Source of the DNA: Herbaspirillum sp. ASV7
Lineage (GTDB): Bacteria > Pseudomonadota > Gammaproteobacteria > Burkholderiales > Burkholderiaceae_D
NCBI RefSeq assembly: GCF_016429215.1
Contig: NZ_JAELUH010000004.1
Location: forward strand, 62,001 to 126,000
Direction: 5' to 3'
Length of the DNA: 64,000 nucleotides
Under the pieces are notes generated by a model. The model did no database searches, was not told where the DNA came from, and saw only the letters and a program-made list of their open reading frames with translations. Made by a program: the position numbers and the translations under genes. This document shows, piece by piece, positions 26,569-36,100 of the stretch; position 1 is the stretch's first letter, and every line of letters begins with the position of its first letter.

Positions 26569-27030
26569 TCACACCACGCCCAGGCGCCGTCCCGAAGACT
26601 TGATGCTGCTCTGTCCATCCGGTCCATAGAAGCTGCCGGTGCCGGTCTTGCCTTGCAGTACCGTCAGGGCGTTCTGGTTGACCGAGAGTTTCTTGCCGAT
26701 CAGCAGGCCGTTGACGCGGTTGAGTTCCTTGGCATCCTGGGCCAGCTCGAACAGATCGGCCCAGATATCCTTGTCGGCATCCGAACCTTGCTCATTCATC
26801 CATTTCTGCATGCCGGCCTCGTCGTCGGTATAACCCAATTCTGCCAGCTGACGATGGCGATTTCCTGCAAGGGTGGTCATTTCGGCAACGATGGAAGCCT
26901 TTTCGCTGATGATTTCGGTCATCCCTTCGGCGCTGGCCTCGGACAGTAAAGCTTGCTCCTGGCGCAGCTTCTCGATGAGGCGCTGCATGGCGCCCTTTTC
27001 CTGGTTCAGTTGGCTGGCGGGGTGGCTCAT
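26569..27030 (-). CDS. flgN: flagellar export chaperone FlgN
   Basis: Cytoplasmic chaperone for the hook-filament junction proteins FlgK and FlgL. It keeps them soluble and delivers them to FlhA. The 153-residue protein is predicted almost entirely helical and has the FlgN-family central segment, with a substrate-binding C-terminal helix (AKELNRVNGLLIGKKLSVNQ, about 100-119). It lies 25 bp after flgM on the same strand. No strong ribosome-binding site precedes ATG 27030, so it may be translated from the flgM message by coupling. Confidence 0.87.
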   Translation of the reverse strand: MSHPASQLNQEKGAMQRLIEKLRQEQALLSEASAEGMTEIISEKASIVAEMTTLAGNRHRQLAELGYTDDEAGMQKWMNEQGSDADKDIWADLFELAQDAKELNRVNGLLIGKKLSVNQNALTVLQGKTGTGSFYGPDGQSSIKSSGRRLGVV

Positions 27031-27055
27031 GCGAAAGATCGATGGAAAGCGGGGA

Positions 27056-27373
27056 TCAGGCTGGGCTGCGGGCGTTGATCAGGGTCTTGACGGTGTCGAT
27101 GACGCCGTTGGCGATCTTTTCGGGGTCGATCTGGAAGGTGCCATTGGCGATGGCCGCCTTGATCTCCGCCACTTTCTTGGCGTCGAAGCTGCCGCTGCCA
27201 CCGCTTACCTTGTTTTCCAGCGACTGGTAGGTGCTGGACAGGCGCACGCTGTCGGAGGCGGCGGCGTTAGCGGCGGCGCCGTTGCCAGAGGCCACGCCAG
27301 ACTGGGCATTGTTGCGCGTCTGGGTCTGCTCGGCATTGAGGGCAGCGGATTTGAGGGCGTCGTTAACGTTCAC
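27056..27373 (-). CDS. flgM: anti-sigma-28 factor FlgM
   Basis: Binds FliA and blocks late gene expression until it is exported through the finished hook. The 105-residue protein is polar and Ala/Asn/Ser-rich at its N-terminus, which carries the export signal and is usually unfolded. The FliA-binding helices are in the C-terminal half (VAEIKAAIANGTFQIDPEKI and IANGVIDTVKTL). Start chosen at GTG 27373, correctly spaced from AAGGAA. An in-frame ATG 16 codons earlier has no support. A sigma-28 promoter lies 52-78 bp upstream. Confidence 0.92.
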   Translation of the reverse strand: MNVNDALKSAALNAEQTQTRNNAQSGVASGNGAAANAAASDSVRLSSTYQSLENKVSGGSGSFDAKKVAEIKAAIANGTFQIDPEKIANGVIDTVKTLINARSPA

Positions 27374-27424
27374 GGCAGTATTCCTTGTAGGGTGGGGGCG
27401 CTTTGCACCCTCCTGTCGCATAGA

Positions 27425-27451
27425 TTATCGACCAATTCTGCGCAAACTTTA
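27425..27451 (-). promoter_or_regulatory. sigma-28 promoter of flgMN
   Basis: Read leftward: TAAAGTTT (27451-27444), 11 bases, GTCGATAA (27432-27425). This is one mismatch from TAAAGTTT-N11-GCCGATAA. It gives FlgM a FliA-dependent supply. Confidence 0.88.
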
Positions 27452-27536
27452 ACACCATCAACCCCAAATTGCGGGGTCGGATGCATTTTTCTTCACAAGT
27501 CTGACGAGAATCCTTGTCGGCGGGTATTTCCTGCGA

Positions 27537-28283
27537 TCAATAATTGATCTCAAGAATCCCGCCAGCCTTGGCAATACCGCTCACCACCTGGCCGGCGGCC
27601 GTCCTGGCCTGGGCCATTTGTCCTTCGGTGGCATTGGTCAGGGCGCGCGCCTCGGTGGAAATCTGGAAGCCCGGGCCGTTGGAGACCACCCGGACCGATT
27701 GGCCTTGCTGGACCACGCGCTGGTTGCGGATCGCATCCATGCGCAGCGGTGTGCCGGCGCGCAGCGACATGCCGGCCACCCGGCCGATCGCCTGCGATTC
27801 CTCGGTAATCACGCCGCTGGGCAGGCTGGACATGTCGCCGCGCACGCGGGTGATGTCGCTGGCGCTGATGGTCTGGCCCTGCACCAATGGTACGGCGGCA
27901 ACCAGGTAGTCGGCTACCACCTGTACGTTGGCGCGCAGGTAGACCGTCCAGGGGGAGGGCGCCACGCACTTGATGCCTACCGTGGTGCGGCCCCACAGGC
28001 GTGCGCCATTGGGCATGAAGGCTTGCGGTTCGACGCAGGCGGCCAGCGTCAGGCGCTGGTCGACCGGGTCGACGGTAATGGTGACGCTGCCGGGCAGGCC
28101 GGAGGTCTGGCTCTTGAGAAAGTCCTGGGCGGATTGTTGTACGGCTTGCAAGTCCTGGCGTTGCGGCGGATTCGGGTCATTTTGCGCCTGCGCCTGGCTG
28201 CCCAAGACCAGGCTGCCGGCCAGCAGGGCCAGGGCGGCAATAGCCTGGCGCGCTGCGCCGAGGGCGTGAAGGGGGTGTTTCAT
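27537..28283 (-). CDS. flgA: P-ring assembly chaperone FlgA
   Basis: Periplasmic chaperone needed to assemble FlgI into the P ring. The 248-residue precursor has a signal peptide (about 1-34, ending SLVLGSQAQA) and a C-terminal SAF-type domain (about 125-248). Start chosen at ATG 28283 (MKHPLHALG), with AGGTTG upstream; an upstream in-frame ATG at 28319 adds 12 residues before the signal peptide. It is divergent from flgB and 163 bp upstream of flgM, which has its own promoter. Confidence 0.92.
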   Translation of the reverse strand: MKHPLHALGAARQAIAALALLAGSLVLGSQAQAQNDPNPPQRQDLQAVQQSAQDFLKSQTSGLPGSVTITVDPVDQRLTLAACVEPQAFMPNGARLWGRTTVGIKCVAPSPWTVYLRANVQVVADYLVAAVPLVQGQTISASDITRVRGDMSSLPSGVITEESQAIGRVAGMSLRAGTPLRMDAIRNQRVVQQGQSVRVVSNGPGFQISTEARALTNATEGQMAQARTAAGQVVSGIAKAGGILEINY

Positions 28284-28493
28284 TTTAAGCAACCTGCCCG
28301 GCGCACGGGCCTTGTCCAATCTTGGCAGCCATCCTACTCCGCGCGCGTGAGGTCAAAAGGAGGAACAAGAGAGGCTTTTCTTGGTTTATCGCCCCTTAGA
28401 GTGGCGAGTGGGTCCGTATCATCAAGCCTACGTAATTCCATCATCGGCGTAGTGTGCGACCCCGTCGCGGCGCCGGTCATCCTGGAGGGCCTG
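28284..28493. promoter_or_regulatory. divergent promoter region flgA/flgB
   Basis: These 210 bp separate flgA from the flgB operon and must hold a promoter on each side, in related bacteria activated by FlhDC. No sigma-28 site was found. A CCTTAGAGTGGCGAG stretch near 28394-28408 and several short A/T tracts are present, but no confident box can be assigned. Confidence 0.4.
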
Positions 28494-28922
28494 ATGGTCT
28501 CTAAGCTCGACGATTTCTTCCGTTTCAATGAAATGGCGCTGAATCTGCGCGCCCAGCGCCAGCAGGTGCTCGCCTCCAATATCGCCAATGCCGACACGCC
28601 CAACTACAAGGCGCGCGACGTCAACTTTGCCGATGCGCTGCAAAACGCGCTGGATAGCAAGTCGACCACCTTGCCGCCCTTGCAGCTGGCGCGTACTGCA
28701 GCGGCCCACGTGGCCGGCACCGCGCCGGACAACAGTGCCGGCAGCCTGGGCGGTTCGCCCTTGCTCTATCGCACCGTGACCCAGGGCAGCGTGGATGGCA
28801 ATACGGTCGATATGGATGTGGAGCGCAACCAGTTCCTCGATAACGGCATCCGCTACGAAGCGGGCGTCACCGCCGTGAACGGCCAGATCAAGGCCATGAT
28901 TAACGCCATCCAACCGGGTTGA
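28494..28922 (+). CDS. flgB: flagellar proximal rod protein FlgB
   Basis: One of the four rod proteins of the basal body, exported by the flagellar type III system. The 142-residue length is typical. The N-terminal rod signature is [19 protein letters not shown] (about residues 24-42) and the C-terminal half forms the matching helix. Start chosen at ATG 28494, with TGGAGG upstream. The frame is open for hundreds of bases upstream, but that part is antisense to flgA. First gene of the flgBCDEFGHIJ operon. Confidence 0.94.
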   Translation: MVSKLDDFFRFNEMALNLRAQRQQVLASNIANADTPNYKARDVNFADALQNALDSKSTTLPPLQLARTAAAHVAGTAPDNSAGSLGGSPLLYRTVTQGSVDGNTVDMDVERNQFLDNGIRYEAGVTAVNGQIKAMINAIQPG

Positions 28923-28928
28923 TAAGCC

Positions 28929-29333
28929 ATGTCACTTTCCAACATCTTCAACGTTGCCGGCTCGGCCATGAGCGCGCAGTCGCAGCGCCTCAATGCGACG
29001 GCCAGCAATATCGCCAACGCCGATAGCGCCACCAGCCCCGATGGCACGCCCTACAAGGCCAAGCAGGTGGTGTTCCAGGCGGTTCCGGTGGGCGATGTCA
29101 AGGATAGCGGCGTGAAGGTGGCAGCCGTGGTGGAAGACCAGGCGCCGCCCAAGCTGGTCTACGACCCCAAGCATCCCATGGCCGATGCCAATGGTTATGT
29201 GGCCATGCCCAATGTCAATCCGGTCGAGGAAATGGTCAACATGATCTCGGCTTCCCGCTCTTACCAGACCAATGTGGAAACCATGAATACCGCCAAGGCC
29301 ATGCTGGTCAAGACTCTCACCATCGGTCAATAA
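28929..29333 (+). CDS. flgC: flagellar proximal rod protein FlgC
   Basis: Rod protein of 134 residues, beginning 6 bp after flgB. It has the family N-terminus ([20 protein letters not shown], about residues 19-38) and the C-terminal rod helix [20 protein letters not shown] (95-114). Exported without a cleaved signal peptide. Normal in length and sequence. Confidence 0.95.
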   Translation: MSLSNIFNVAGSAMSAQSQRLNATASNIANADSATSPDGTPYKAKQVVFQAVPVGDVKDSGVKVAAVVEDQAPPKLVYDPKHPMADANGYVAMPNVNPVEEMVNMISASRSYQTNVETMNTAKAMLVKTLTIGQ

Positions 29334-29350
29334 GCCAAGGATAGTTCGCC

Positions 29351-30079
29351 ATGACAACCGTTTCCAACGATCTGCTCAACACCATGAACGGCACGAGCAG
29401 CAGCTCGTCCACCGCTGCGACCAGTGCCTCCAGCCTCAACGACAACAGTCCCGATGCGATCCAGAATCGCTTCCTGACGCTGCTGATTGCGCAGATGAAG
29501 AACCAGGATCCCAGCAATCCCATGGACAACTCCCAGCTGACCACGCAGATGGCTCAGCTGTCGACGGTGTCGGGCATCAGCCAGCTCAACAGCACGCTGT
29601 CGACGCTGCTGAGCAACCTCAATAGCTCCCAGGCACTGTCCACGGCCAACATGATCGGTCATGGTGTGCTGGCTCCGGGTAACAGCATCCAATTGACCTC
29701 CGACACCACCACGGCTGCCGATGGCACGACGACCACCTCGAAGAAAGCGGTGTTCGGCGTGAACCTCGATTCGAGTGCTTCCTCGGTGGTGGTGACGGTC
29801 AAGGATTCCACTGGCGCTACGGTGCGCACCATGAACCTGGGCACCCAGTCGTCGGGCGTGGTGCCGGTCATCTGGGATGGCACCAACGACGCCGGCAGCA
29901 AAGCTGCCGATGGCAACTATACCTTCACCGTCAGTGCCTCTAACAACGGCGTGGCGGTCAACGCGACGGCACTGGCCTTCGGTACGGTTTCCAGCGTGTC
30001 AACCACCAGCAGCGGGGTCATGCTCAACGTCGCCAACATCGGCACCATCAAGCCGACCGACGTTCTGCAAATTCTTTAA
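29351..30079 (+). CDS. flgD: flagellar hook-capping protein FlgD
   Basis: Scaffold that sits on the growing hook and allows FlgE subunits to assemble; it is lost when the hook is finished. The 242-residue protein has a disordered Ser/Thr-rich N-terminus and the conserved FlgD segment (FLTLLIAQMKNQDPSNPMD, about residues 41-59). Tudor-like and fibronectin-like beta domains follow (from about 100), with a typical VIWDGTNDAG motif. It starts 17 bp after flgC. Confidence 0.95.
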   Translation: MTTVSNDLLNTMNGTSSSSSTAATSASSLNDNSPDAIQNRFLTLLIAQMKNQDPSNPMDNSQLTTQMAQLSTVSGISQLNSTLSTLLSNLNSSQALSTANMIGHGVLAPGNSIQLTSDTTTAADGTTTTSKKAVFGVNLDSSASSVVVTVKDSTGATVRTMNLGTQSSGVVPVIWDGTNDAGSKAADGNYTFTVSASNNGVAVNATALAFGTVSSVSTTSSGVMLNVANIGTIKPTDVLQIL

Positions 30080-30118
30080 TCGTCATTACCGACATCTTTC
30101 GGAGCAAGGGGATATCTC

Positions 30119-31399
30119 ATGAGTTTTCAACAAGGCCTGAGCGGTCTGAACGGCGCAGCCAAGAGCCTGGACGTCATCGGTAATAACGTGGCCAACGCCA
30201 GCACGGTGGGTTTCAAGGAATCGCAGACGCAGTTTGCGGACATGTACGCCAATTCGATGAACCGCTCGGGCAATTCGCCGGTGGGTATTGGCGTGACCGT
30301 GGCCGACGTGTCGCAGCAGTTCACCCAGGGTAACATCACCTCGTCCAACAATCCTCTGGATATCGCCATCAACGGTGATGGCTTCTTCCAGATGGCGGCC
30401 AGCCCGACCAATCTGTCGCCGATGTATGGCCGCAATGGCCAGTTCCAACTGGACAAGAACGGCTACATCGTCAACCCCAGCGAAAACGGTGCCAACCTGA
30501 TGGGGTATGCGGCCGGTGTCACGGGCGGCGATCCGGTGCCGCTGAAGATCGATACATCGTCCATTCCCGCAACCACCACCACGACCATCAACACCAAGGT
30601 TAATCTGGATTCGCGGGTGACCGTGCCGACCACCACGCCCTTCAATGCGACCGACCCGACCAGCTACAACAACTCCACTGGCGTCACGATCTACGACAGT
30701 CTGGGCAATCCTTACAGTGTGCAGACCTACTACGTCAAGAACGCGCCAACCGGTACGCCACCAACGACCAACTGGGATGTGTACGCGACCGTAAACGGCA
30801 CCACCCTGACGACGACCGCTGGCGGCACCGTGCCGCTGAAGCTGGGCACGATGACCTTCGATTCTACTGGCGCCCTCACCGCCGGCGGCGCGATGACCAT
30901 CGACCTGACCTCGGCTGGTACCAACCCAGGCATCGCTGCCGGCGGCGGCAACTTCGCCAGCACCATCGCCTTGAGCTATACCGGTTCGACCCAGACCGGT
31001 TCGGCCTTCGTGAACCTGGCGCAGACCCAGAACGGCATGCCGCCGGGTACGCTGTCGAGTTTTTCGATTGCGGCCGACGGTACCATCGTCGGCTCCTACA
31101 GCAACCAGCAGACCAAGAACCTGGGCAGCGTGGTGCTGGTCAATTTCGCCAATCCCAACGGCCTGCAGCCGCTGGGCAACAACCTGTACCAGGCCTCGGC
31201 CGCGGCCGGCAGCCCGCTGGTGGGCAAGCCCACCACCGGTACCTTCGGCTCGCTGCAGGCACGTGCGGTGGAAGACTCCAACGTCGACCTGACTGCCGAG
31301 CTGGTCAACATGATCGTGGCCCAGCGCGTCTACCAGGCCAACTCGCAGACCATCAAGGTGCAGGATACCGTCCTGCAGACCCTGGTCAGCCTGCGCTGA
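30119..31399 (+). CDS. flgE: flagellar hook protein FlgE
   Basis: Forms the flexible hook joining rod and filament. The 426-residue protein has the N-terminal axial motif LDVIGNNVANASTVGFKES (about 18-36). Its variable Thr-rich central domains lie at about 145-330, and the C-terminal axial helix is ELVNMIVAQRVYQANSQTIK (390-409). Length is within the usual range. A 39-bp gap separates it from flgD and 110 bp from flgF. Confidence 0.96.
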   Translation: MSFQQGLSGLNGAAKSLDVIGNNVANASTVGFKESQTQFADMYANSMNRSGNSPVGIGVTVADVSQQFTQGNITSSNNPLDIAINGDGFFQMAASPTNLSPMYGRNGQFQLDKNGYIVNPSENGANLMGYAAGVTGGDPVPLKIDTSSIPATTTTTINTKVNLDSRVTVPTTTPFNATDPTSYNNSTGVTIYDSLGNPYSVQTYYVKNAPTGTPPTTNWDVYATVNGTTLTTTAGGTVPLKLGTMTFDSTGALTAGGAMTIDLTSAGTNPGIAAGGGNFASTIALSYTGSTQTGSAFVNLAQTQNGMPPGTLSSFSIAADGTIVGSYSNQQTKNLGSVVLVNFANPNGLQPLGNNLYQASAAAGSPLVGKPTTGTFGSLQARAVEDSNVDLTAELVNMIVAQRVYQANSQTIKVQDTVLQTLVSLR

Positions 31400-31509
31400 T
31401 GCACTGATCTGCGCGCACCTCACGGTGCGCGGGTTTCAAGGCCGCCGGCGTCGCCGGCGGCTGGTTTCAACCGGCGGTGCTGTCGCAGGCGCCGCGCAAA
31501 AGGGGTTCC

Positions 31510-32247
31510 ATGGATCGTCTGATCTATACCGCGATGTCGGGTGCCAAGCAAACGATGGAGCAGCAAGCCACCGCGAGCAACAACCTGGCCAATGCCACGA
31601 CCACGGGTTTTCGCGCCCAGCTCAATACCTTCCGCTCGGCCCCGGTGACCGGCGATGGCCTGCCCACCCGCGCTTTCGTGGTGGACTCTACGGCGGGCAA
31701 TGACTTTTCCCAGGGACCGATCCAGGATACCGGGCGCGCCCTGGACGTGGCGGTGCAGGGCAATGGCTGGATCGCGGTGCAGACCGCCGACGGCAGCGAG
31801 GCCTACACCCGCAACGGCAGCTTCAAGATCAACGAGAACGGCATCCTGCAGACCCAGACCGGCCAGCCGGTGCTGGGCGATGGCGGTCCGATCACCATCC
31901 CTCCTGATACCACGGTGGCCATCGCCGCCGATGGTACGGTGTCGTCGATCCCGACCAATGGCATCCCCAATGCGGTCAACGTGCTGGGGCGCATCAAGCT
32001 GGTCAACCCCGACCCCAAGAACATGAAGCGCGGCGATGACGGCATGTTCCGCACCATCACCGGCGCGGCCCAGCCCGACGCCAATGTGCGCCTGGCCAGC
32101 GGTGCCCTGGAGGGCAGCAACGTGAACGTGGTGGAGGCGATGGTCAACATGATCAACCTGTCGCGCCAGTTCGAACTGAATATGAAGATGATCTCGACCG
32201 CCCAGAGCGACGCCGCCAAGGCCACCGAGATCCTCACCCTGTCTTGA
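31510..32247 (+). CDS. flgF: flagellar proximal rod protein FlgF
   Basis: Rod protein of 245 residues with the motif MDRLIYTAMSGAKQTMEQQA at the start and the C-terminal axial helix VVEAMVNMINLSRQFELNMK. Start chosen at ATG 31510, just after AGGGG. The frame is open 11 codons further upstream without a ribosome-binding site. It lies between the hook gene and flgG, as in other Burkholderiales operons. Confidence 0.94.
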   Translation: MDRLIYTAMSGAKQTMEQQATASNNLANATTTGFRAQLNTFRSAPVTGDGLPTRAFVVDSTAGNDFSQGPIQDTGRALDVAVQGNGWIAVQTADGSEAYTRNGSFKINENGILQTQTGQPVLGDGGPITIPPDTTVAIAADGTVSSIPTNGIPNAVNVLGRIKLVNPDPKNMKRGDDGMFRTITGAAQPDANVRLASGALEGSNVNVVEAMVNMINLSRQFELNMKMISTAQSDAAKATEILTLS

Positions 32248-32294
32248 TCGTCTTGTTCGTCTTGATGCCCAAGCGCTGTTTACCGGAGAAATAA

Positions 32295-33077
32295 ATGATT
32301 CGTTCCCTGTGGATTTCCAAGACCGGCCTGGATGCGCAACAGACGCAACTGGACGTGATCTCCAACAACCTGGCCAATACCAGCACCAACGGTTTCAAGG
32401 CCTCGCGCGCCGTGTTCGAAGACCTGCTGTACCAGACCGTGCGCCAGCCGGGTGCGCAGTCTTCGCAGCAGACGCAATTGCCTTCCGGCCTGCAGATCGG
32501 TACCGGCGTGCGTCCGGTGGCCACCGAGCGTATCTTTACCCAGGGTAACGTCAACCAGACCAACAATGACAAGGACCTGGCGATCCAGGGCAATGGTTTC
32601 TTCCAGGTGCTGCTGCCCGATGGCACCACCGCCTACACGCGTGACGGCGCCTTCCAGACCGACAGCCAGGGCCAGATGGTCACGTCCAGCGGTTACACGC
32701 TGCAACCGCCGATCACCATCCCGCTCAACACCACCAAGTTGACCGTTGGCCGCGACGGTACCGTCTCGATCATGCAGGCCGGTTCCACCGCGACTACCCA
32801 GATCGGCACCATCCAGGTGGCCACCTTCATCAACCCGGCTGGCCTGGAAAGCCGCGGCGAGAACCTCTACGTCGAAACCGCCGCCTCCGGCACGCCCAAC
32901 CCCAATACCCCGGGCACCAATGGCGCCGGTGCCTTGTGGCAGGGTTATGTGGAGACCTCTAACGTCAACGTGGTGGAAGAGCTGGTCAACATGATCCAGA
33001 CCCAGCGTGCCTATGAAATCAACAGCAAGGCCATCACCACGTCGGACCAGATGCTGGCCAAGATCTCGCAGCTCTAA
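32295..33077 (+). CDS. flgG: flagellar distal rod protein FlgG
   Basis: Main subunit of the distal rod that passes through the P and L rings. It has 260 residues, the standard length. N-terminal axial motif [20 protein letters not shown] (about residues 18-37), and C-terminal [20 protein letters not shown]. It starts 47 bp after flgF, with GGAGA upstream of ATG 32295. Confidence 0.96.
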   Translation: MIRSLWISKTGLDAQQTQLDVISNNLANTSTNGFKASRAVFEDLLYQTVRQPGAQSSQQTQLPSGLQIGTGVRPVATERIFTQGNVNQTNNDKDLAIQGNGFFQVLLPDGTTAYTRDGAFQTDSQGQMVTSSGYTLQPPITIPLNTTKLTVGRDGTVSIMQAGSTATTQIGTIQVATFINPAGLESRGENLYVETAASGTPNPNTPGTNGAGALWQGYVETSNVNVVEELVNMIQTQRAYEINSKAITTSDQMLAKISQL

Positions 33078-33168
33078 GCAGGGTAGTGCGCATCATTGAA
33101 TTGACTGGGTAGCCCGCTGGCCGGGTCGCTCAATAGCAGGAAGTTGGAGAAGGAAGGACGAGGCAGAT

Positions 33169-33828
33169 ATGAAGAGCTTGCTGAAACTGATCGCCATCAC
33201 GGGTGCCATGGCTACGGCCGCTTGCACCACCGTGCCCGACAGCATCGTGTCGGGACCCAAGACGGCGCGTCCGGTGCCGGCATCCTATGCGCCTCCGACC
33301 TCCGGAGCCATCTTCCAGTCGGCCGTCTACCGTCCCTTGCTGGAGGACCGTCGTGCACGCCTGGTGGGTGACACCATCACCATCGTGATCAACGAAAAGA
33401 CCAGCGCCGCCAAGTCTGCCGCCAGCTCGGCCAGCAAGACCGGTGCCGTGGCCTCGCCGGCGCCGACCATCTTCGGTACCTCCATCAAGGAACTCTCGGC
33501 CAGTGGCAGCTCCTCGGCCACGTTCGATGACAAGGGGGCCACCACTTCCAGCAACACCTTCACCGGCACCATCGGCGTGACCGTCATCGAGGTGCTGCCC
33601 AATGGCAACCTGGTGGTCAGCGGTGAGAAACAGGTGTCGCTCGACAAGGGTGTGGAATACGTGCGCTTCTCCGGTACTGTGAGCCCGGATAACATCCAGA
33701 CCGGCAACACCGTGTCCTCGCTGCTCGTGGCCGACGCCAAGGTCGAGTACCGTACCAATACCCGTGTGGACATGGCTGACTTCATGTCTTCGCTGGGACG
33801 TTTCTTCTTCAGTGTTTCTCCTTTCTGA
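33169..33828 (+). CDS. flgH: flagellar L-ring lipoprotein FlgH
   Basis: Outer-membrane ring protein that acts as the bushing for the rod. The 219-residue precursor has a signal peptide ending in the lipobox ATAAC (Cys19), followed by a conserved FlgH body with LLEDRRARLVGDTITIVINE (about 60-79) and RVDMADFMSSLGRFFF at the end. Secreted by Sec and lipidated. It precedes flgI, with which it forms the LP ring. Confidence 0.95.
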   Translation: MKSLLKLIAITGAMATAACTTVPDSIVSGPKTARPVPASYAPPTSGAIFQSAVYRPLLEDRRARLVGDTITIVINEKTSAAKSAASSASKTGAVASPAPTIFGTSIKELSASGSSSATFDDKGATTSSNTFTGTIGVTVIEVLPNGNLVVSGEKQVSLDKGVEYVRFSGTVSPDNIQTGNTVSSLLVADAKVEYRTNTRVDMADFMSSLGRFFFSVSPF

Positions 33829-33865
33829 AGTGGGTTCATGCATGGCTAGGAAAGGAAATTTGGCA

Positions 33866-34996
33866 ATGGACGCAATGCAAATGGGGCGCAAGCTGCTCTC
33901 GGCCGTGGCGCTGGCAGGCTTGTGCCTGGCCGCCGCGACGACAGCTCATGCCGAGCGCCTCAAGGACCTGGCCAGTATCCAGGGCGTACGCCAGAACCAG
34001 CTGGTGGGTTATGGACTGGTGGTCGGCCTGGATGGCAGCGGTGACCAGACCACGCAGACGCCGTTCACGGTCCAGAGCGTCATCAGCATGCTGCAACAGC
34101 TCGGTGTGAACGTGCCCACCGGCACCAGCAGCAACATGCAGTTGAAGAACGTGGCCGCAGCCATGGTGACGGCGACCTTGCCGGCCTTTGCCCAACCCGG
34201 TCAGCTCATCGACGTGACGGTGTCGTCCATCGGCAATGCCAAGAGCATCCGTGGCGGCACCTTGCTGATGGCGCCCCTGAAGGGTGCCGACGGCCAGATC
34301 TATGCGATCGCCCAGGGCAACATCGTGGTGGGCGGTGCCGGCGCCTCGGCGGCGGGCAGCAGCACGACGATCAACCAGTTGTCGGCCGGCCGCATCTCCG
34401 GTGGCGCGACGGTGGAACGTGCCGTGCCCAGCGCGCTGGGCGGTGGCGACATGGTCATGCTGGAGCTTAACGACAATGATTTCTCGACCGCCAGCCGGGT
34501 GGTCGATGCGCTCAACAAGCGTTTCGGTTCGGATACGGCGGTGGCCCAGGACGGTCGCGTCATCCGCGTGCGCGCGCCTATTTCCAGTGGCGACCGGGTG
34601 GCCTTCCTGGGGGCACTTGAGAATGTCGATGTCACGCCCGGCAAGCTGGCCGCCAAGGTCATCCTCAATGCCCGTACCGGTTCGGTGGTCATGAACCAGA
34701 GTGTCATGCTCGACACCTGCGCGGTGTCGCACGGCAACCTGTCGGTGGTGATCCAGGCCGACAATGCGGTCAGCCAGCCCAATGCCCTGGCCGGCGGCCA
34801 GACCGCGGCAGTGCAGAATGCGCAGATCTCGATCAACAAGGAGCCCGGCAAGGTCATGCTGTTGAAGGGCGGGGCGTCGCTGGCCGAGGTGGTCAAGGCG
34901 CTCAACGCCATCGGCGCCACGCCCCAGGATTTGCTGGCCATCCTGCAGGCGATGAAGGCTGCCGGTTCCTTGCGCGCCGAACTCGAAGTGATCTGA
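33866..34996 (+). CDS. flgI: flagellar P-ring protein FlgI
   Basis: Periplasmic ring protein around the rod, placed by FlgA. The 376-residue precursor has a signal peptide of about 29 residues ending TTAHA and the conserved start of the mature protein ERLKDLASIQGVRQNQLVGY (30-49). Start chosen at ATG 33866, 7 bases from GGAAA; upstream in-frame starts (33842, 33764) overlap or abut flgH and add a non-signal extension. Ends 62 bp before flgJ. Confidence 0.95.
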   Translation: MDAMQMGRKLLSAVALAGLCLAAATTAHAERLKDLASIQGVRQNQLVGYGLVVGLDGSGDQTTQTPFTVQSVISMLQQLGVNVPTGTSSNMQLKNVAAAMVTATLPAFAQPGQLIDVTVSSIGNAKSIRGGTLLMAPLKGADGQIYAIAQGNIVVGGAGASAAGSSTTINQLSAGRISGGATVERAVPSALGGGDMVMLELNDNDFSTASRVVDALNKRFGSDTAVAQDGRVIRVRAPISSGDRVAFLGALENVDVTPGKLAAKVILNARTGSVVMNQSVMLDTCAVSHGNLSVVIQADNAVSQPNALAGGQTAAVQNAQISINKEPGKVMLLKGGASLAEVVKALNAIGATPQDLLAILQAMKAAGSLRAELEVI

Positions 34997-35058
34997 TGTA
35001 ACGGGGCGACCAGGCTGCCAGTCCGGTCCAACAACAAACGCTCTCATCCAAGGTAACC

Positions 35059-36030
35059 ATGATCAACAAGATCAACCCATCCAATCCGACCGAAAGCCTG
35101 GCCGTCGATGCGAATGGGCTCAATGGTCTGCGTGAGGCGGCCCGGCAGAATTCGCCGGAAGCCATCAAGGGAGCGGCCAAGCAGTTCGAGGCGCTGTTCC
35201 TGAACATGGTGATGAAGAGCATGCGCGACGCGACCCCGCAGAATGGTCCGTTCGACAATGAACAGACCAAGATGTTTACGTCCATGCTGGACCAGCAGCT
35301 CAGCCAGACCCTGGCCCAGCGCGGTGTCGGCCTGGCCGATGTGTTGACGCGCCAGCTGTCGGCCGCCTTGCCCAAGAAATTGCCTGATGCGCAGGACCTG
35401 GAAGGCCAGCCATCCTCTGCCGAAGACGGCCTGCCGATGGGCATCCCGCTGGTCAAGGACATGAGCGAGGCCGATCGCGCCAAGTTCATCCAGAGTTTCG
35501 TGAGCCAGCAGGGCGCCGACGGTACCGACCAGGACGGCCGCAACAACAAGCGCCGCAACCCCAACAAGCCGGCCCACGTGGAAGCCTTCCAGAATCGCCT
35601 GCAGGCCGACGCCGAGATGGCCAGCAAGCTCACCGGCATCCCGGCCAAGTTCATGCTGGCACAGGCGGCACTGGAAACCGGCTGGGGCAAGAAGGAAATC
35701 ATCGCCCGCGATGGTCGCTCGGCGCACAACCTGTTCGGCATCAAGGCCACCGGCAACTGGACCGGCAAGGTGGTCGAGGCCACCACGATCGAATACGTCA
35801 ACGGCAAGCCGCAAAAGCGCGTGGAGAAATTCCGCGCCTATGATTCCTACGCGGATGCCTTCAAGGATTACGCCAACTTGCTGCGCAGCAACCCGCGCTA
35901 CGAGAAGGTGCTGGCCAGCGCCCAGGATGCCCACGGCTTTGCCTACGGCCTGCAGCGTGCCGGTTATGCGACCGATCCGCATTATGCGGAGAAGCTCTCG
36001 CGCATCATCCGCCAGTCGCTGTCGGCCTGA
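35059..36030 (+). CDS. flgJ: flagellar rod-cap/peptidoglycan hydrolase FlgJ
   Basis: Two-domain protein of 323 residues. The N-terminal domain (about 20-110; KQFEALFLNMVMKSMRDATP) is the rod-capping scaffold. The C-terminal domain (about 170-323) is a beta-N-acetylglucosaminidase that opens peptidoglycan for the rod. It has the catalytic Glu in AQAALETGWGKKE and the pattern AHNLFGIKA. The dual-domain form is the rule in beta- and gammaproteobacteria. Last gene of the flgB operon before the flgKL promoter. Confidence 0.95.
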   Translation: MINKINPSNPTESLAVDANGLNGLREAARQNSPEAIKGAAKQFEALFLNMVMKSMRDATPQNGPFDNEQTKMFTSMLDQQLSQTLAQRGVGLADVLTRQLSAALPKKLPDAQDLEGQPSSAEDGLPMGIPLVKDMSEADRAKFIQSFVSQQGADGTDQDGRNNKRRNPNKPAHVEAFQNRLQADAEMASKLTGIPAKFMLAQAALETGWGKKEIIARDGRSAHNLFGIKATGNWTGKVVEATTIEYVNGKPQKRVEKFRAYDSYADAFKDYANLLRSNPRYEKVLASAQDAHGFAYGLQRAGYATDPHYAEKLSRIIRQSLSA

Positions 36031-36100
36031 GTGCGGCCGGCCATTGTTGTGCCGGCAAGCTCGTCAGTTCTGAGTGGAAACAATTTCTGCTGACGCCATC

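Noticed and set aside
27618-28493. A much longer FlgB with several hundred bases of upstream coding sequence
   Set aside because: The upstream part is antisense to flgA and lies before the correctly spaced TGGAGG/ATG at 28494.
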